From: a virus
Strand: one strand, 5' to 3'
DNA: 49,279 nt
IMG/VR virus record: IMGVR_UViG_3300020439_000010
Coordinates: 1 to 49,279 of that record
This document shows, in pieces, positions 1 through 7,497 of the stretch. Under the pieces are notes generated by a model, which had not been told where the DNA came from, made no database searches, and saw only the letters and a list, made by a program, of their open reading frames with translations. The position numbers and the translations under genes are program-made. The first letter of the stretch is position 1; every line of letters begins with the position of its first letter.

Positions 1-80
1 ATCATCTCAGGTGGTGGAATGCAATCATCAAGCATTGATAATTCAAGACGAATGTTCAATTTTGGTGACAGAGTTGCTGA
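1..80. repeat. Terminal direct repeat, left copy
   Basis: Bases 1-80 match 49200-49279 with a single difference (T at 5, C at 49204). The repeat lies inside the capsid gene, so it is the overlap of a circular or circularly permuted molecule opened in a coding region, not a dedicated non-coding terminal repeat. The mismatch changes Ile to Thr at capsid residue 8, which suggests population variation or a read error at the contig end. Confidence 0.95.
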
Positions 81-1413
81 ACTCGCTCCAAAGCAGTCTC
101 CTTTCTTCACATATTTGTCTAAAGTGGCAAAAAAGCCAACAGATGATCCTGTTTTTAAATTTTTAGAACAGCGTCATCAGTGGCAAAGACGAAATTTTGA
201 AGCAAGGGCTGCAAAAACAACATCAGCACATAGTGGAAGTGATGCAAACTTCAACTTAACTAACCTACAACTTGACTGTCTTTATGATAAGTACGGAAGA
301 GTTGTTTCAACTGCTACTCAACCAAACTTCTTGTTAGAGAATCAAATGATTGTTATTGATTGTGAATATGATGCTAACGGTTCAGATGCTGGTGTAGGTA
401 GCGAAACTGCAGCTAAAGCTTATTATAAAATAAACGCTGCTCCAGACTTAACAGCTAACGCTGCTTATGCTGAAGTAGATGCAACTTTTATTAAGCTTGT
501 ATATTTACCAGACGGTTCAAACTCTGGACAGATTACACCTGGATCAAGCTCGAAGATTATTATTCGTGCTGATGGAAAAGGACAAGTAATTGGTTCAGCG
601 TTTGCTGAAGGTTCAACTGATCCAGAAGGTTGGAAGGACGAGTTCTACGATAGAGAAGGATACACTCAAATTTTTAAGAATGCTATCTCTCTCTTTAGCG
701 GAACTTCACTTGCAACTCGTTATAGAGGTGTTTCAAATGAGTACCAAAGAACTTGGCAGACAAAGCTCATGGAACACAAGATGGATATAGAACATGCTAT
801 GCTATTTGGAGTAGGGGCAGATGACTCTACTGCAACTGGTCCAGTAAGAAGAACATGGGGTATTATTCCTTACACTGAGTATTATGGTAAGATTAAGACC
901 TTTACTTATGCTAATTCTAGTTACGATGACTTCATTGATGCAATGGAAGATGTATTCTCACCTGAATCAGGCAATAGCGGGCAGAAGCTTGTTATGTGTT
1001 CACGTAGAGTACTGTCGTTCTTTAATAAGTTAGGTTCAAGCTCTTTCTTAGGCAATACAATGGCACTTGGACATACTGCTACAAGTAGTGGTGGTTCAAA
1101 TGGTTACACCATGGACATTCAAAACATTCAAGGTCAGTTCGGTCACTTGGTCACTAAAGTTAATACTTTATATGGTGACTTACACTTGGTCGAGCAACCC
1201 TTGTTAAGAGGAATGTGGGAAAACTATGCTATTATGGTTGATTTAAAGAACGTAGCATATCGTCCATTAGCAGCTAATGGGGTATCTCGTGATACTCAGA
1301 TTATCACTAATGTACAGAATAATAATGTTGACGGAAGGAAAGATATCGTCATGACCGAAGCAGGTCTTGAGATACAACTACCTGAAACTCACACCTTGTT
1401 AAAGTTCTCATAA
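1..1413 (+). CDS. Major capsid protein, main part (5' end lies at 49182)
   Basis: This is the downstream 470 codons of a 476-residue protein whose true start is at 49182; the internal Met at 19 is not the start. It is placed directly after scaffold, as capsid genes are. The segment at about residues 222-275 (QIFKN, then LATRYRG, then KLMEHKMDIEHAMLFG) resembles the DUF5309/SU10-type capsid family, in which 'diE-all-G' follows a conserved helix; the assignment to an HK97-like fold is inference from that and from position. It ends with tandem TAA stops, and a strong hairpin follows, which would hold down expression of the adaptor genes relative to the capsid. The function of capsid lattice subunit is well supported by context. 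Confidence 0.85.
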   Translation: MISGGGMQSSSIDNSRRMFNFGDRVAELAPKQSPFFTYLSKVAKKPTDDPVFKFLEQRHQWQRRNFEARAAKTTSAHSGSDANFNLTNLQLDCLYDKYGRVVSTATQPNFLLENQMIVIDCEYDANGSDAGVGSETAAKAYYKINAAPDLTANAAYAEVDATFIKLVYLPDGSNSGQITPGSSSKIIIRADGKGQVIGSAFAEGSTDPEGWKDEFYDREGYTQIFKNAISLFSGTSLATRYRGVSNEYQRTWQTKLMEHKMDIEHAMLFGVGADDSTATGPVRRTWGIIPYTEYYGKIKTFTYANSSYDDFIDAMEDVFSPESGNSGQKLVMCSRRVLSFFNKLGSSSFLGNTMALGHTATSSGGSNGYTMDIQNIQGQFGHLVTKVNTLYGDLHLVEQPLLRGMWENYAIMVDLKNVAYRPLAANGVSRDTQIITNVQNNNVDGRKDIVMTEAGLEIQLPETHTLLKFS

Positions 1414-1415
1414 TA

Positions 1416-1452
1416 AAGTAATTTAGGGGGGCGTAAGCCCCCCCCTTTACTT
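1416..1452 (+). terminator. Hairpin after the capsid gene
   Basis: A perfect 7-bp G/C stem (1426-1432 with 1437-1443) closes a GTAA tetraloop, and an outer AAGTAA/TTACTT pairing (1416-1421 with 1447-1452) extends it. It follows the capsid stop by three bases. There is no long T run, so it may be a partial terminator or an mRNA 3'-end stabiliser, allowing much capsid but less adaptor. Confidence 0.7.
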
Positions 1453-1462
1453 AGGAGAAAAA

Positions 1463-1582
1463 ATGAAGATAATAACCAGCAATGATATTGGTGGACCTTG
1501 GAACTCAGGGAAAGAGCAGGTAAACAACAATAGCAGACGCAAACAAAACACCGACAAGAAAACTAAAAAAACAAAAAAATGA
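1463..1582 (+). CDS. Small basic hydrophilic protein, 39 aa
   Basis: An ORF of 39 codons begins with ATG after a clear AGGAG ribosome-binding site at 1453-1457 and ends in an ATGA overlap with the next gene (ATG at 1579, TGA 1580-1582). The product starts MKIITSNDIGGPW and its second half is almost all Lys, Asn, Gln and Arg, so it is probably disordered. Position right after capsid suggests a minor head or decoration component, but no family is recognised. The strong ribosome site and coupling to the next gene are the evidence that it is real. Confidence 0.6.
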   Translation: MKIITSNDIGGPWNSGKEQVNNNSRRKQNTDKKTKKTKK

Positions 1583-1788
1583 ATATAGTCGTTGCAAGAG
1601 TAATAGTAAGTGCTATGAAAAAAGGCAAAGTAGGTAAAGAAGTCATAGCTCATTATGCTAAAAAATTAAAGTTAACTGAAACTGCTGCTAAAAGAGAAGC
1701 AAGCAAACTAGTTAAAAAGGCACCTAAGCCAAAAGAAATGAGTCGAAGAGAAATGATGATTAGGACTAGACGAGGGCAAATAACATAA
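1579..1788 (+). CDS. Small basic head-region protein, 69 aa
   Basis: The product is strongly basic. It has a hydrophobic start (MNIVVARVIVSAM), a helical middle (HYAKKLKLTETAAKREASKL) and a Lys/Arg-rich tail. It overlaps the previous gene as ATGA and the next as TAATG, so it is translationally coupled to both. The location between capsid and adaptor suggests a structural or DNA-binding role in the head, which is inference; I do not recognise the family. Confidence 0.65.
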   Translation: MNIVVARVIVSAMKKGKVGKEVIAHYAKKLKLTETAAKREASKLVKKAPKPKEMSRREMMIRTRRGQIT

Positions 1789-3005
1789 TGGCATTTGTAG
1801 ACGAAGTAGGATATTATGCTGGCTCAACCACTAATAAGAACACAGAGATATCAAAGTTCTTAGCTAATGGTGTGCAATGGGTTATTGCTAGAATAGAAAA
1901 AACTAATCCAGATATGTTACCTTTGTTTGCATCTCTACAAACATTAAATGATTCTACACCAACACTAACGTTAAATACTAATTATAAAATTATAGATATA
2001 GTTAGAAGAAATGGCAATGCGGTTAATGGTGAAGAATTAAAATGTAGTCCAATAAATGCTGCGTTTAGAAGCAATGCTAAAAATACTGATAGTATTTATT
2101 TTGCTAGTAAAAACTCTCCAGTATATTATATTGACAATAGAGTGCTTAATGTACTCCCTGTACCAAACAATGATGAAATTGTAAAAATAAGTATAGTATT
2201 GCCTGATACATCAGTAGCACATAGTGATAGTACTATAGATAATTTTCCATCTGAAATGTATCATGCAGTAGTTTTATATGCTGCTGGTCAATTAATACAT
2301 AATAAAATGGCAACTATGAACTCATCATTGCCTACTGATCTAGATGCAGATACAACCCTATTTGATGCTATAGGTGATTTAAATACATCGTTATCAATGG
2401 GTAGTGTTACTGTTCCTGCAGCTTTTAACGATAGTAATGTTGGCGATGTACCTACCTTAGCTATTAGCACATCTCATAATTCTGAATATTTAGATGCATT
2501 AGCTAAAGCTAAACATTTAATAGATAAATCTGGAAGCATAGGAGATGATTCTACGGTAACTAGTGTGCAAGGATGGTTAGCTGATGAAGATGATGAAATG
2601 GTTGCAGCTACATTAAGCACAGCAGGGCAAGAACTACAAAGAGCATCTAGTTATCTTTCTAAGTTTCAAGCAGATATTAATAAAGAAGTTCAAGACTTTA
2701 CTTCTAGAATGCAGACCTATCAAGCTAAGGTAGCTGAAGAGTCTGCTAAATCTAATATTGATACAACAAGGTTTCAAACAGAATTAAGTTTTCAAACAGC
2801 TAGAGCTAACGAAACATTAGCTGAGTTTAACGCTAACTTGCAAAAAAAGCTTAGTCTTTATACAACTCTTATCAGTAAATTGACCACAGATTACCAATGG
2901 TTACAAGGTCAGTATGTTGCTGTAAAACAAGAACTAGCTGATTTTATGGCTCCTTATACTAGTCAAGGTATCCTAGATAGCACAGTAGAAGGAGTTAAGA
3001 AATGA
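1788..3005 (+). CDS. Probable head-tail adaptor with long coiled-coil tail, 405 aa
   Basis: The N-terminal half ends in a segment (FPSEMYHAVVLYAAGQLIHN, about residues 151-170) of the type found in phage connector/adaptor proteins, where 'FP...H..lv.yAa' precedes the final helices. The C-terminal third (about 275-385) is Gln/Lys/Glu-rich with a helical heptad-like pattern and is probably a coiled coil. It starts with TAATG coupling to the small basic gene, and its own stop overlaps the next ATG by four bases. Position between capsid and the two-part adaptor supports a neck role. It could alternatively be a tail-completion protein. Confidence 0.6.
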   Translation: MAFVDEVGYYAGSTTNKNTEISKFLANGVQWVIARIEKTNPDMLPLFASLQTLNDSTPTLTLNTNYKIIDIVRRNGNAVNGEELKCSPINAAFRSNAKNTDSIYFASKNSPVYYIDNRVLNVLPVPNNDEIVKISIVLPDTSVAHSDSTIDNFPSEMYHAVVLYAAGQLIHNKMATMNSSLPTDLDADTTLFDAIGDLNTSLSMGSVTVPAAFNDSNVGDVPTLAISTSHNSEYLDALAKAKHLIDKSGSIGDDSTVTSVQGWLADEDDEMVAATLSTAGQELQRASSYLSKFQADINKEVQDFTSRMQTYQAKVAEESAKSNIDTTRFQTELSFQTARANETLAEFNANLQKKLSLYTTLISKLTTDYQWLQGQYVAVKQELADFMAPYTSQGILDSTVEGVKK

Positions 3006-3292
3006 AGCTTAAAGAAATGGTTGAACTTGTACAACAACATCATCCTGAGCTAGGTGTAACTGAAATAGTCAAGTTATTAAATACAGCACAAGAGGAATAC
3101 AGCCAAAGAACAAGAATGCTCGAAAGAGCTACGCAGTTTGATTTAGATGGTAATAGCGGACAAAGATACTACGCATTAGATGAGTCAATTCTTGAAATAA
3201 AATCTGTTGATATGGAAGGTGCTGATGGTACTACTAACCATGTCAATATACCTAAATTAATTGGTAGACCTGTAAGAAGGGACTTGACTTAA
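3002..3292 (+). CDS. Head-tail adaptor, N-terminal half (96 aa)
   Basis: The sequence opens with a helix (LKEMVELVQQHHPELGVTEI) followed by 'LLNTAQEEYSQRTRMLERA' and 'GQRYYALDESILEIKSVDM'. This matches the pattern of the first half of phage gp4-like adaptors (start helix, 'iN.a..e....', 'g...Y.Lp.dil.i..V'). It stops at TAATG, where the next gene continues with the pattern expected of the second half. The two genes together therefore look like one adaptor split into two chains. It probably joins portal and tail hub. Confidence 0.6.
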   Translation: MKLKEMVELVQQHHPELGVTEIVKLLNTAQEEYSQRTRMLERATQFDLDGNSGQRYYALDESILEIKSVDMEGADGTTNHVNIPKLIGRPVRRDLT

Positions 3293-3705
3293 TGCCTTAC
3301 GTAGATAACTATAATAAAAGATATGCAACTCATAAATGGACATGGTGGACTGAAAGAGATGCTATTGGTATAGCTAAGTATGATCCTACTGCAGAACAAT
3401 TTTATTCACCTACTGCAGAAAATCATGGCAAGAAAATAACTTTATTTTATTATAAGAAAGCTACAAAGTTTACAGAACCTAACGATAATAACTTTTCTTG
3501 GACAGCAGAAAGTGAGTTTCCAGGACAGTTCCATGATTATTTAGTTGCAAAGGCTATTGCACTAGGATATGAAAAGAAACCTAATCAATTAGATGTAGCT
3601 ACTTATTTTCATAGTAAGTTTGAAAAAGGCGTTAGAGAAGGTAGGAACTATGCCTATAGAGCTAGAGCTGGCACTGTTAAATATATTAAACCAGTGGACT
3701 TTTAA
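3292..3705 (+). CDS. Head-tail adaptor, C-terminal half (137 aa)
   Basis: It contains a Trp-rich start (KWTWWTERDAIGIAKYDP), a strand pair (KKITLFYYKKATKFTE) and the closing helix motif FPGQFHDYLVAKAIALGYE near residues 76-94, which are typical of the second half of phage adaptor proteins. It starts at TAATG overlapping the preceding 96-aa gene, in a different frame, with AAGGGA about ten bases upstream as a possible ribosome site. It ends with TAATG into the next gene. Whether the split is biological or a frameshift in the sequence is discussed under findings. Confidence 0.6.
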   Translation: MPYVDNYNKRYATHKWTWWTERDAIGIAKYDPTAEQFYSPTAENHGKKITLFYYKKATKFTEPNDNNFSWTAESEFPGQFHDYLVAKAIALGYEKKPNQLDVATYFHSKFEKGVREGRNYAYRARAGTVKYIKPVDF

Positions 3706-4022
3706 TGAGTATTAATACTAGAGCGTTTGATTGGTCAGTTAATAACTTTGGATTAGCTGAGTGGGATGATATATCCTTTGCATTTAGTGAACTTACTGAT
3801 GGTCAATATTTTAATTCATTTACTGCTGACAACTTTACACCACAAGATGCACCTGATGATTTTAATTTTACTGCATCAACTAGACCTAGTGCTCCTACAT
3901 TAACTGGTGTAAGCAATATATCCGCACCTACTTATTCAGCAATAACTGTAGGCTCTGAAAACTTTACAGATACAAGTATTGCGTCTGTAACATTTAACGA
4001 AGTAATTATATCAGGAGAATGA
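3705..4022 (+). CDS. Unknown virion-region protein, 105 aa
   Basis: The protein is acidic and rich in Thr, Ser, Asn and Phe. It has a C-terminal segment 'RPSAPTLTGVSNISAPTYSAI' of beta-type low complexity typical of small phage tail or fibre-base proteins. It is coupled by TAATG to the adaptor and overlaps the next start by four bases. I do not recognise a family; a tail-attachment or fibre-base role is inferred from position only. Confidence 0.6.
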   Translation: MSINTRAFDWSVNNFGLAEWDDISFAFSELTDGQYFNSFTADNFTPQDAPDDFNFTASTRPSAPTLTGVSNISAPTYSAITVGSENFTDTSIASVTFNEVIISGE

Positions 4023-4315
4023 TAATGGGAGGTACTTTATCAGCTCCAAATAAAATTAAAGATGTATATACTAAGCTTGTTTTTAAAAAAGATGATGGTA
4101 ACTTATACATAGACAACGGAAGTGCAGACCAACTAATACAGAATCTGCCAATACAAGGAGTGACGACAGGTACGTCAGTTCCAACTTCTGGTGTCAGTGA
4201 AGGAGACCTTCACTATGATTCAGATGACGATGTGTTCTACGTAAGAGATGAAGATTCTTGGAACGAAGTTCTCGTTGCAGGACGTTCTACTCTTAATGGT
4301 GGAACTTTTACATAA
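4019..4315 (+). CDS. Small fibre-related protein, 98 aa
   Basis: It begins at ATG 4019, after AGGAG, with a second in-frame ATG two codons later. It carries the motif 'KDDGNLYIDNGSADQLI', common in short phage fibre domains ('klyvg..s..v'), and 'GDLHYDSDDDVFYVRDED', a typical fibre 'G.l.yd.d...fyvy.g..W' repeat. It ends in 'LNGGTFT', nearly the same tail as the next fibre ('IDGGTFSD'). It is probably part of a fibre or fibre-adaptor set. Confidence 0.65.
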   Translation: MIMGGTLSAPNKIKDVYTKLVFKKDDGNLYIDNGSADQLIQNLPIQGVTTGTSVPTSGVSEGDLHYDSDDDVFYVRDEDSWNEVLVAGRSTLNGGTFT

Positions 4316-4327
4316 TAGGAGATAAGC

Positions 4328-5269
4328 ATGGCTAATACCATTCAGATAAAACGCCATAGTAGCAATACTGATACAAGTGCACCTAGTTCTTTATTAAGTG
4401 GTGAACTTGCATTAAGTCAAGCTGGTAAAAAACTGTATGTAGGCCGACATAACAATAGCAGCGTTGAGGTATTTCATTTACCTACCTTGCAAGATATTAC
4501 CTATGGTAATGGTGTAAGCGGTACAGTAGCTTCAGGTAGTGATGATAACTCAGTAACAGTAGCAGTAGATGTAACTGATTCTAATATATTTGGCAGTACA
4601 AGTGCCAAAGGTATAGCTCAGTTTAATTCAGATAACTTTGCTGTAACCTCTGGAGTAGTTACTATAAAAGATAATGGTGTAATACTTGGCACAGAAACAA
4701 CTGGCAACTATGTAGCTAGTTTAGTTGCTGGTACTGGTATTGCATTAACAAATAATTCAGGAGAAGGTGCTACACCTACCGTTGCTATAGATTCAAGTTC
4801 TAACCCAACCGTTGCAGGTATTACTGCTGGCAATATTAAAGTTGGTGTTACTGCTGATGGAGAGATAGACACATCTAGTGGAAATCTTGTAATAGACTCT
4901 GCAGGTGGTACTGTACAAGTTGATGATAACTTGACAGTTACTGGTAACTTGACTGTTAACGGAACTACAACAACTGTAAACTCGACAACAATAACAATAG
5001 ATGATCCAATTATGACTTTGGGTGGAGACTCTGCCCCAAGTTCAGATGATAATAAAGATAGAGGTATCTTAGCACAATATTATGATGGTAGTGCAAAAAA
5101 GGTATTCTTTGGTATGGATGATAGTAATTCACATAGATTTACTTATATTCCTGTAGCATCTGAATCTACTGGTGTTATATCTGGTTCTGTTGGTGATTGT
5201 CAATTTGCAACAGGTTATTTTACAGCTATCAGTGGAGCAACTATTGATGGCGGAACATTTAGCGATTAG
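4328..5269 (+). CDS. Tail fibre protein with MANTI-type N-terminal domain, 313 aa
   Basis: The N-terminus (MANTIQIKR...SLLSGELALSQAGKKLYVG) is the common phage fibre attachment domain seen across marine phages. The middle has 'LTVTGNLTVNGTTTTVNSTT' (about 208-227), a beta-helical fibre repeat, then 'DPIMTLGGD...DDNKDRGILAQYYDG', also a fibre motif of cyanophage-like tails. The ribosome site AGGAG sits at 4317-4321. It is the first of three consecutive genes whose products begin MANT, so it is probably a paralogue of the next. Receptor-binding or fibre-shaft function is inferred. Confidence 0.75.
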   Translation: MANTIQIKRHSSNTDTSAPSSLLSGELALSQAGKKLYVGRHNNSSVEVFHLPTLQDITYGNGVSGTVASGSDDNSVTVAVDVTDSNIFGSTSAKGIAQFNSDNFAVTSGVVTIKDNGVILGTETTGNYVASLVAGTGIALTNNSGEGATPTVAIDSSSNPTVAGITAGNIKVGVTADGEIDTSSGNLVIDSAGGTVQVDDNLTVTGNLTVNGTTTTVNSTTITIDDPIMTLGGDSAPSSDDNKDRGILAQYYDGSAKKVFFGMDDSNSHRFTYIPVASESTGVISGSVGDCQFATGYFTAISGATIDGGTFSD

Positions 5270-5277
5270 GAGAAATA

Positions 5278-5511
5278 ATGGCAAATACTATCAAGCTAAA
5301 GAAGGATGGTTCTTCTGGAGGAGAGCCTACGGTAAACTCAAATGGCTCTGAGAGTAGTAATGGCTTGGCTCCAGGTGAAGTTGCTATCAATTATAGAGAT
5401 GGCAAGCTTTTTTATGCCAAGTACAATGGTTCTACTTACTCCAAAGGTCATTTCCCAGATAATGATAACGTTCAAGGAGATGCTACTGCTCTTGCAATTG
5501 CATTAGGCTAG
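5278..5511 (+). CDS. Short fibre-domain protein, 77 aa
   Basis: This is essentially the MANTI-type domain alone: MANTIKLKKDGSSGG, then LAPGEVAINYRDGKLFYAKY, the same 'L..GE.A.n...gKL(Y/F)' pattern as the N-terminus of the preceding 313-aa fibre. It ends with a short tail and no shaft. The start is preceded by AGGAG at 5268-5272. It may be a fibre-socket subunit or a gene-duplication remnant that now works as a separate chain. Confidence 0.7.
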   Translation: MANTIKLKKDGSSGGEPTVNSNGSESSNGLAPGEVAINYRDGKLFYAKYNGSTYSKGHFPDNDNVQGDATALAIALG

Positions 5512-5512
5512 T

Positions 5513-5854
5513 ATGGCAAATACTTTTAAATTAAAAACAGATGCTAATTCTTCGACAAGCTTGTCATCAGTATACACTGTACCTTCGTCTACTACAGCTA
5601 TTGTAATAGGTTGTACGCTGTCAAATACAAGTGGTAATGCTATTACAGCTGATGTTAAGATTGTAACGGATAGTTCATCTGGAGAAAATGCAGACGATGT
5701 ATATATCGTTAAAGGAGCACCTATCCCCCAAGGAGGTTCGCTTGAGGTAATGTCTGGCAATAAAATTGTCCTTGAAGCCGCAGACGCATTGCAAACACTA
5801 TCTAGTGCTAGTAATGCTTTAGACGTTGTACTCTCAATTATGGAGATTACCTAA
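5513..5854 (+). CDS. Small beta-rich virion protein, 113 aa
   Basis: The protein starts MANTFKLKTDANSS and then shows alternating hydrophobic strands (TAIVIGCTLSNTSG, ADVKIVTD, DVYIVKGAPIPQGGSLEV, KIVLEAAD, LDVVLSIMEI). This resembles small jelly-roll-like proteins found among phage fibre genes ('vlkg.piP.g.slev..g.ki.l'). It starts two bases after the previous stop and couples by TAATG to the next gene. A head-fibre or tail-fibre accessory role is inferred. Confidence 0.65.
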   Translation: MANTFKLKTDANSSTSLSSVYTVPSSTTAIVIGCTLSNTSGNAITADVKIVTDSSSGENADDVYIVKGAPIPQGGSLEVMSGNKIVLEAADALQTLSSASNALDVVLSIMEIT

Positions 5855-7497
5855 TGGGTTACATAGGTAAAGTTCCAGCAGACGTATTAATAGACCCACA
5901 CGTTGATTCCGCAGCAATAACTGACGGAACTATTATAACTGCTGATATTGCTGACGATGCAGTCACATCAGCAAAGCTTGCACAAAACTCAGTAGATAGC
6001 TCAGAACTTATAGATGGATCAGTAGATAATTCACACCTAGCTGGTTCAATAGCGGTAAATAAAACATTGCTATCTGCTGGCACAGGTTTAACATTAAGCA
6101 CAAACACTCTTAATGTGGATGCAGCACAATCTCAAATTACTTCAGTGGGCACTCTTAGTTCTCTTACAGTTACAGGAGATGCTAATTTTGACTCTAATAC
6201 TTTATTTGTTGATTCATCTGAAAGTAGGGTAGGAGTTGGTTTAAATAATCCTGCAAAGTTATTTCATGTTGAGGGTTCAACTTCTAATGATTTTTTAGCA
6301 AGAATTAAAAACACCCATTTAACTGGCGAAGGTTTGCAGATTCATAACAATAATACAAACTCTTTATTTAGAGCTTTAGATGTTAGAAATAGTAATGGTC
6401 AAATATTTCAAATTTATAATGATGGTGCTATTGTAATAAAAGGGGATGGTTCAGACCAAACTACTAAATGGCATACTGGTTCAGCTTATGTAAATGCAAA
6501 GTTAGATGTAAGACAATTAGCAATAGCATTTAGTGGTACAGATAAAGTTACGTCAGATACTAGCGGTAATTTTAATTTTACAGGCACAGTAACAGCTACT
6601 GGTAGTGACTATATGATTAAATCAGTTAGCACAAGCACTACAAATGGTGATGCAATTAGAATAAGTGCAGAATCAGGGTTAGCTCAAGGTAAAATAGAAC
6701 TAGATTGGTTTAATGATAGCTCTCAAACAGGTGGCGGTTACGGAATGATACAAGTTGGGAAAACATCTAATTCTCCTGAATTAAGAATAGGTGCATCAGC
6801 AGTTAGAATAGGTAGTCAACAAGGTGGCCATGAATTAAAAGTTAATCGTTCTAGAATGAGACATATAGATGGAGTAGCAGATGCTAATGCTGATTTTTCA
6901 CATGGAGATTTGTATGTAAATCATATTAGCACAGGCAATATTTATATGCAAAGAGCTACTTATTTTGCAAGCAATTTAAGAATGAATGCTGCTAACTCTG
7001 TAAGTTTTCAAAATGCTAGTGGAAATGAAACTGTAAGTCTTTATAATGGTGGAGCTAGTAATGAAACTGTTTTGTATTCAAGTGGTGGAATTGAATTAAC
7101 AGGAACAACTAACTCAGCAACATCAGGTAAAGGTAGAGGGCAAATAAATGCTAGTGGTCATATAGGTTTAAATGCTAGCACTACTTGGAAAACTGTTAGA
7201 ACTTTATATGGTGGTTATCAGTCAGGGATATTAGTGTTTCATGTATCAGACTCAGGTAATGCAGCTAATACTAGATGTCAAATATATGCTTTTAATGCAG
7301 ATTATTATGAAAGAGGAGTTAGCTCTATTGACAATGTAACAGCAGGTGTTGCACCAGGAGGTATTGAAGTGCAGATTGTAAGAGATGATGGTTCTACTAC
7401 AAGTGATGGGGGCGGACCATATCATGTACAAGCTAGACCTGCTAATGGCACTTCAGCTTTAACAGTTAGACTTTTAATTTTATCAGCAGGTGACTAA
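5854..7497 (+). CDS. Tail fibre, 547 aa
   Basis: The N-terminal part has the phage fibre repeats 'ADIADDAVTSAKLAQNSV' and 'DSSELIDGSVDNSHLAG' (about 27-62), then 'SQITSVGTLSSLTVTGDA' and a 'ESRVGVGLNNPAKLFHVEG' block, the well-known fibre module that precedes beta-helical repeats. The C-terminal domain (about 430-547) has no S74 chaperone and may be a receptor-binding head. It is TAATG-coupled at both ends, in a run of fibre genes. Confidence 0.8.
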   Translation: MGYIGKVPADVLIDPHVDSAAITDGTIITADIADDAVTSAKLAQNSVDSSELIDGSVDNSHLAGSIAVNKTLLSAGTGLTLSTNTLNVDAAQSQITSVGTLSSLTVTGDANFDSNTLFVDSSESRVGVGLNNPAKLFHVEGSTSNDFLARIKNTHLTGEGLQIHNNNTNSLFRALDVRNSNGQIFQIYNDGAIVIKGDGSDQTTKWHTGSAYVNAKLDVRQLAIAFSGTDKVTSDTSGNFNFTGTVTATGSDYMIKSVSTSTTNGDAIRISAESGLAQGKIELDWFNDSSQTGGGYGMIQVGKTSNSPELRIGASAVRIGSQQGGHELKVNRSRMRHIDGVADANADFSHGDLYVNHISTGNIYMQRATYFASNLRMNAANSVSFQNASGNETVSLYNGGASNETVLYSSGGIELTGTTNSATSGKGRGQINASGHIGLNASTTWKTVRTLYGGYQSGILVFHVSDSGNAANTRCQIYAFNADYYERGVSSIDNVTAGVAPGGIEVQIVRDDGSTTSDGGGPYHVQARPANGTSALTVRLLILSAGD

